A DNA stretch of 64,000 nt from Paragordius varius (lineage: Eukaryota; Nematomorpha). Position numbers and translations under genes: made by a program. Shown here piece by piece: positions 61,201 through 64,000 of this stretch (within the stretch, counting starts at the first letter, position 1; the number at the start of each line of letters is the position of its first letter). Below the pieces are notes generated by a model. The model made no database searches, was not told the DNA's origin, and worked only from the letters and a program-made list of their open reading frames with translations. Location of the stretch: NCBI GenBank assembly GCA_964247055.1, contig OZ176058.1:2666001-2730000 (forward strand), given 5' to 3'.

Positions 61201-63477
61201 CGAAACCTCGAATAAAAAACTTTCAAATCCTCCGCAGGTTATAATTAATGATGATAATCCTACGCAGTCTATATTGATGCAATCGTCTAGTACAACGAAA
61301 AAACCGTTAAATGTATGCTTGAGTAAGCCATGCGTCGAAATTGGTATATAATATAATTTGTAAATTCTTATTATAATAATTCACACGTTTAACAATTATC
61401 ATACAAATTATTGAACCGTAATTTTTTCTAATTTATCGGATGATATACCATTTACAGTTCAAATTTACCCTTAAACAATTCAAATTCACCCTTGAACAAT
61501 TCAAATTGAACATTTCAATTTCATCCTTGAACAATTCAAATTCACCCTCGAACAATTCCAATTCACCCTAAAAATAAATTATGAAATTTTGGTCTAATAT
61601 AACTCATCATTAAAATTAAATATATTTTTATGGCAAAGGTTATTATTTTTTCAGTATTTAGGGTAAATTTGAATTGTTCGAAGGTGAATTTGAATTGTTC
61701 AAGGGTGAATTTGAATTGTTTAAGGGTGTGAACTGTAAATGGTATATAAATGATAATTGGCAAAATAGTTTACCAAGAAATACCACAATATTAATAATTT
61801 TCAATATTATATTCCATCTTAACCGTACTTTTAAAAATTTACCGCATGGATAAATATTTTTACATGTTAATTCAATAAAGACTAATCATGCTTTAAATAT
61901 TAATATTTAATATTTGTTTTAAATGGATAGAAAACAAAAAAAATAATTGTTGGTTGTATGTATATACCAAACGATTTTTATACATCGCCATTTTATAAAT
62001 TTTAATTGCTGAGGAGGGTCAATAATTTAGAATTGTCCGAAACGTACAATTTTAAATTTTTTTATCTGGAGTTTTAATAATCTATTCTTGTTTCCAAATT
62101 TTATCAAAAATATGATTAAATGCTTTTATAAATATGCTTTCTATACCTTTTAGCGGCAAACATGTTAGCAGCCATGAATGGAACGATTGACCCTTGCACA
62201 GATTTCTATCAATATGCTTGTGGTCGGTGGGACAAAGAAAATATTATACCTGAGGGTGAACTTAAAATAACACCATTTACGCAGTTGACGCATAGACTGC
62301 ATATAAAAGTTAAAGGTGATGACATCTTTTTAACTTTTATTCTTAGATCACAATTGTCCAACACGCCCTCCTAAATATATCTATGCCCGCGAGATATTAT
62401 AAATAGAAAATTTTACGAACTATACCATTTTCAACCAGACGCAACATTTTTTTTACAAACGCAACATTACAAATGAGAAAATGTTGCGTTTGCTAGGAAA
62501 AAATGCTTTTGATTGAAATATTATAAAATTGATTTTATTAAACAACTTTCCTGAATAAGTCTTTCCGAATTCAGCTATAAACTAAAAAAAATTTGAACAG
62601 TCTTATTTTTGGTTAATAAATATTAATGTCCATTTCTTTCACGATAGCGGCCCTCAAAGCGCTTTGTGTTGGACAACCCTAGTAACTGATTATTTTATGA
62701 TCGTAATGCGACACTTGTGTAGTTAATATTAATAATTAGAACATTTATATGGGTAATAAAAATTTGCACAATGAATTTGCTAAAGATATGTATTAGGTGT
62801 TTGCAAATCACATTATTTGTCACCAAATGGTTATACACTAGCGTATGTTATAAAAGACGACTTGTGCATAATGAAAAAACCAATTTAATATTGTAGGATA
62901 GGAAACTAATTGTTTAGTTTCAATTTGTTGTTTTTAACCGTACGCTACTGTATTTTGCCAAAAATAATGTGAATTAGTTAACTAATATTTTGTATGTGAA
63001 AATGTAATGTTTCGGTTTTGGTTAAAATATTTAATTAATACAACTTACTGTTTAATTGAATTCGTCATAAATAAAATCGAGTTTGATTGGTTTTATCTAA
63101 TAAATGTATAAAAATTTGATTTTTTCAAAATCTAACAAATTTGCATTTAATATCATGGATAGTTAAATTTAAAATTATTTAAATTAATTTATTTCGCTAA
63201 TTAAATAACTTAAACTATATTAGCAGAAATCAAAGTTCTAAAAAGTATGGTTGTCTTTTACAAAAATATTTGTCTTACCTTTAACGTTTTATCCGTAAAT
63301 CCATTAGAGTTTATTTGTGGAAAATAAAATGCCCACGTAATATTTACTATGTGAACACACTGAAAATTTTATTTTATTTTTAATTTTTAGGCATTTTAGA
63401 GGAACCGTTTGATGAAAAAGTGGATCGCCCTTCAATCATTAAAGCCAAAAAGTTTTATCAATCTTGCATGAATGAAA
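58108..63477 (+). CDS. Neprilysin-like M13 zinc metallopeptidase with giant N-terminal extension, 3'-partial (gene-level)
   Basis: Exons 58108-58246, 59109-61343, 62154-62315 and 63391-63477 join with matching phase (all phase 1) into 874 visible residues. Residues 1-26 are a signal peptide or short signal anchor. About 48-780 are a Cys-free Asn/Ser/Thr-rich extension with about 23 N-x-S/T sequons. From residue 783 the M13 N-terminal pattern appears: CLSKPCVEIAANMLAAM, then DPCTDFYQYACGRW, and in exon 4 KAKKFYQSCMNE. M13 enzymes are zinc ectopeptidases that trim small peptides; the zinc motifs (HExxH, ExxxD) would lie downstream of the window. Typical members have roughly 50-100 residues before this point, so the extension is exceptional. 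hAT and MITE copies lie in its introns. Activity cannot be judged without the 3' exons. Confidence 0.88.
58521..58606. repeat. MITE family A, solo end
   Basis: Reads TTTGATACACCACATTCATT then a TTGGGGACCTCAGGCCTGTT segment, like the left end of family A. The other end is not found. It lies in intron 1 of the M13 gene. Confidence 0.5.
59109..61343 (+). CDS. M13 gene exon 2, 744-codon extension exon
   Basis: Acceptor TTTTCCTAG ends at 59108 and donor GTATAT starts at 61344. The frame is open for a few dozen codons upstream, but the acceptor at 59017 would be out of phase with exon 1, whereas 59109 fits. The product is hydrophilic and Cys-free until its last residues. It has a basic cluster near residues 300-320 (KDHLRKHKRKHSKLSKKQKF), helical-looking segments (LFEEIKQLTLALRTRLRDHK; LIPLWAYLKNLDALYGG), then more Ser/Thr/Asn-rich linker. 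It ends with VCLSKPCVEI, the first Cys pair of the M13 fold, which ties the exon to the peptidase. Confidence 0.88.
61446..61746. mobile_element. MITE family B copy, most complete subrepeat arrays
   Basis: TACCATTTACAGTTCAAATT at the left and CTGTAAATGGTA at the right, about 300 bp. Five to six ~21-bp units lie on the left and about three on the right in inverse order. It sits just downstream of M13 exon 2, inside the intron. The minus-strand frame across it (QFKFTLEQFKFTFEQ) is a repeat artefact. Confidence 0.85.
62154..62315 (+). CDS. M13 gene exon 3, peptidase family M13 N-terminus
   Basis: Acceptor CCTTTTAG ends at 62153 and donor GTGATG starts at 62316. It encodes AANMLAAMNGTIDPCTDFYQ then YACGRWDKENIIPEG and TPFTQLTHRL. 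The DPC-DFY-YACG-W pattern is diagnostic of family M13, and the Cys residues are those used in conserved disulfides. Phase 1 at both ends. Confidence 0.95.
62350..62681. mobile_element. hAT-like MITE in the M13 gene intron
   Basis: ACAATTGTCCAACACGCCCT at the left and TTTGTGTTGGACAACCCTAG at the right, inverted. A smaller inner inverted block around AACGCAACATT occurs near 62440-62490. It starts 34 bases after exon 3, so it shapes the start of that intron. Confidence 0.6.
62836..62950. mobile_element. Short MITE family C copy in the M13 gene intron
   Basis: TA|CACTAGCGTATGTTATAAAA ... CCGTACGCTACTG|TA, about 115 bp. Only the terminal parts match the longer copies; the core differs. Confidence 0.7.
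63236..63302. repeat. MITE family D, right-end fragment in the M13 gene intron
   Basis: AAAAAGTATGGTTGTCTTTT, then ATATTTGTCTTACCTTTAAC and GTTTTATCCGTAAAT match the right half of family D. Similar short fragments occur near 31187, 41735, 48950 and 42690. Confidence 0.55.
63391..63477 (+). CDS. M13 gene exon 4
   Basis: Acceptor AATTTTTAG ends at 63390. The split codon gives Gly, then ILEEPFDEKVDRPSIIKAKK and FYQSCMNE. K-A-K-x-F-Y-x-S-C-M-N is a strongly conserved M13 block. The donor starts at 63478 as GTATATAT and merges into a TA microsatellite. Later exons are not convincingly visible in the last 500 bases. Confidence 0.92.

Positions 63478-63478
<1 letters not shown>

Positions 63479-63514
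<36 letters not shown>
63479..63514. repeat. TA microsatellite starting at the M13 exon 4 splice donor
   Basis: About 17 TA units directly following the G of the donor GT at 63478; the donor reads GTATATATA. Confidence 0.95.
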
Positions 63515-63517
<3 letters not shown>

Positions 63518-64000
63518 GTTAATTTTTACGATTCCATGTAAACTTAAATATAATTGATTAAAAAAATAAATTGGAAAGTTAAAAACCCTTCAATTGTATT
63601 ATTTATTCACAGAATAATTTGGTGCTACTTAGAACTCGTCAAAAAAATTATTTGATTCCAGTGTGTTGTTCATAAAAAAATTTGCATTAATATTTTTTAT
63701 TTCTTTCTCAGAAAAAATTGTGAAAAAAATCTTTAGAATTTTTAATATAGCGGATGGCGAATATTTAAAATAAATGAATTTCACCTCATGTGAAAATAGA
63801 GAATTGAAATTAAGCCTAAATGATTTGGAAAAAAGAGTATTTATTTTTTATTTTATCGCAAGATTATCCAATTTTCGTAGTTAACTATCAAATTATTGTT
63901 TTCGTTTTTTCTAGAAAATATCGAGAAAATTAAGATAAAACTATAATCGAAAATTTTATGAATAAATTTAAGAAAATAGCGAATATTAGTAAAGTTTCTT

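Noticed and set aside
61563-61763. Minus frame with QFKFTL repeats; similar frames near 6386 and 27602
   Set aside because: Translation of the subrepeats of the family B MITE.

Overview
The window reads as nuclear DNA of an invertebrate animal. It is extremely A+T rich, has GT-AG introns with long intergenic spans, and carries animal-type DNA transposons (PIF/Harbinger, hAT, mariner, TA-flanked MITEs) plus a LINE remnant. The coding exons are rich in Asn and Ser, and the gene families fit an arthropod-like ecdysozoan. A copepod or insect is possible, but the sequence alone does not fix the taxon. All gene models were built by eye from open frames, splice-site phase and domain motifs.

Three genes can be supported. 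(1) On the + strand, 23520-37193, lie the last eight coding exons of a large (about 1,470 residues visible) Asn-rich C2H2 zinc-finger protein. One finger is split by an intron and restored exactly by splicing. The 5' end is not identified; a relatively repeat-poor stretch upstream (about 20.1-23.5 kb) may hold 5' exons or regulatory DNA. (2) On the - strand, 51948-52301, is a small intronless gene for a 117-residue putatively secreted protein with a TATA box. A partial tandem copy of its 3' coding end lies just downstream. (3) On the + strand from 58108 to beyond the right edge is a neprilysin-like (M13) metallopeptidase gene. Its signal peptide is followed by a Cys-free, sequon-rich extension of about 735 residues, encoded mainly by one 2.2 kb exon, before the canonical M13 N-terminal motifs begin. 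The catalytic region is outside the window.

The rest is mostly repeats. From 0 to 13.5 kb: a MITE family with a 2-kb PIF/Harbinger element nested in one copy (1972-3945, TTA target duplication, 0.6-kb inverted arms, truncated transposase); a 1.2-kb foldback element (9700-10920); and a ~150/300-bp tandem array (about 11.8-13.5 kb). From 15 to 19 kb: clusters of two TA-flanked palindromic MITE families. In the long intron of the zinc-finger gene: a ~215-bp tandem array with a perfect 14-bp palindrome in most units, a ~175-bp array, and a nested hAT/MITE pair. From 38 to 51 kb: further MITEs, a decayed mariner, a nearly perfect hairpin MITE, and a 3.5-kb foldback element with 1.24-kb arms enclosing a broken LINE reverse transcriptase. 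From 55 to 63 kb: several hAT-type elements around and inside the M13 gene.

The three genes show no sign of functional linkage. The points most worth a second look are the M13 protein with its giant extension (and an exon-4 splice donor sitting inside a TA microsatellite), the foldback element with a LINE core, and the small secreted gene with its duplicated tail.
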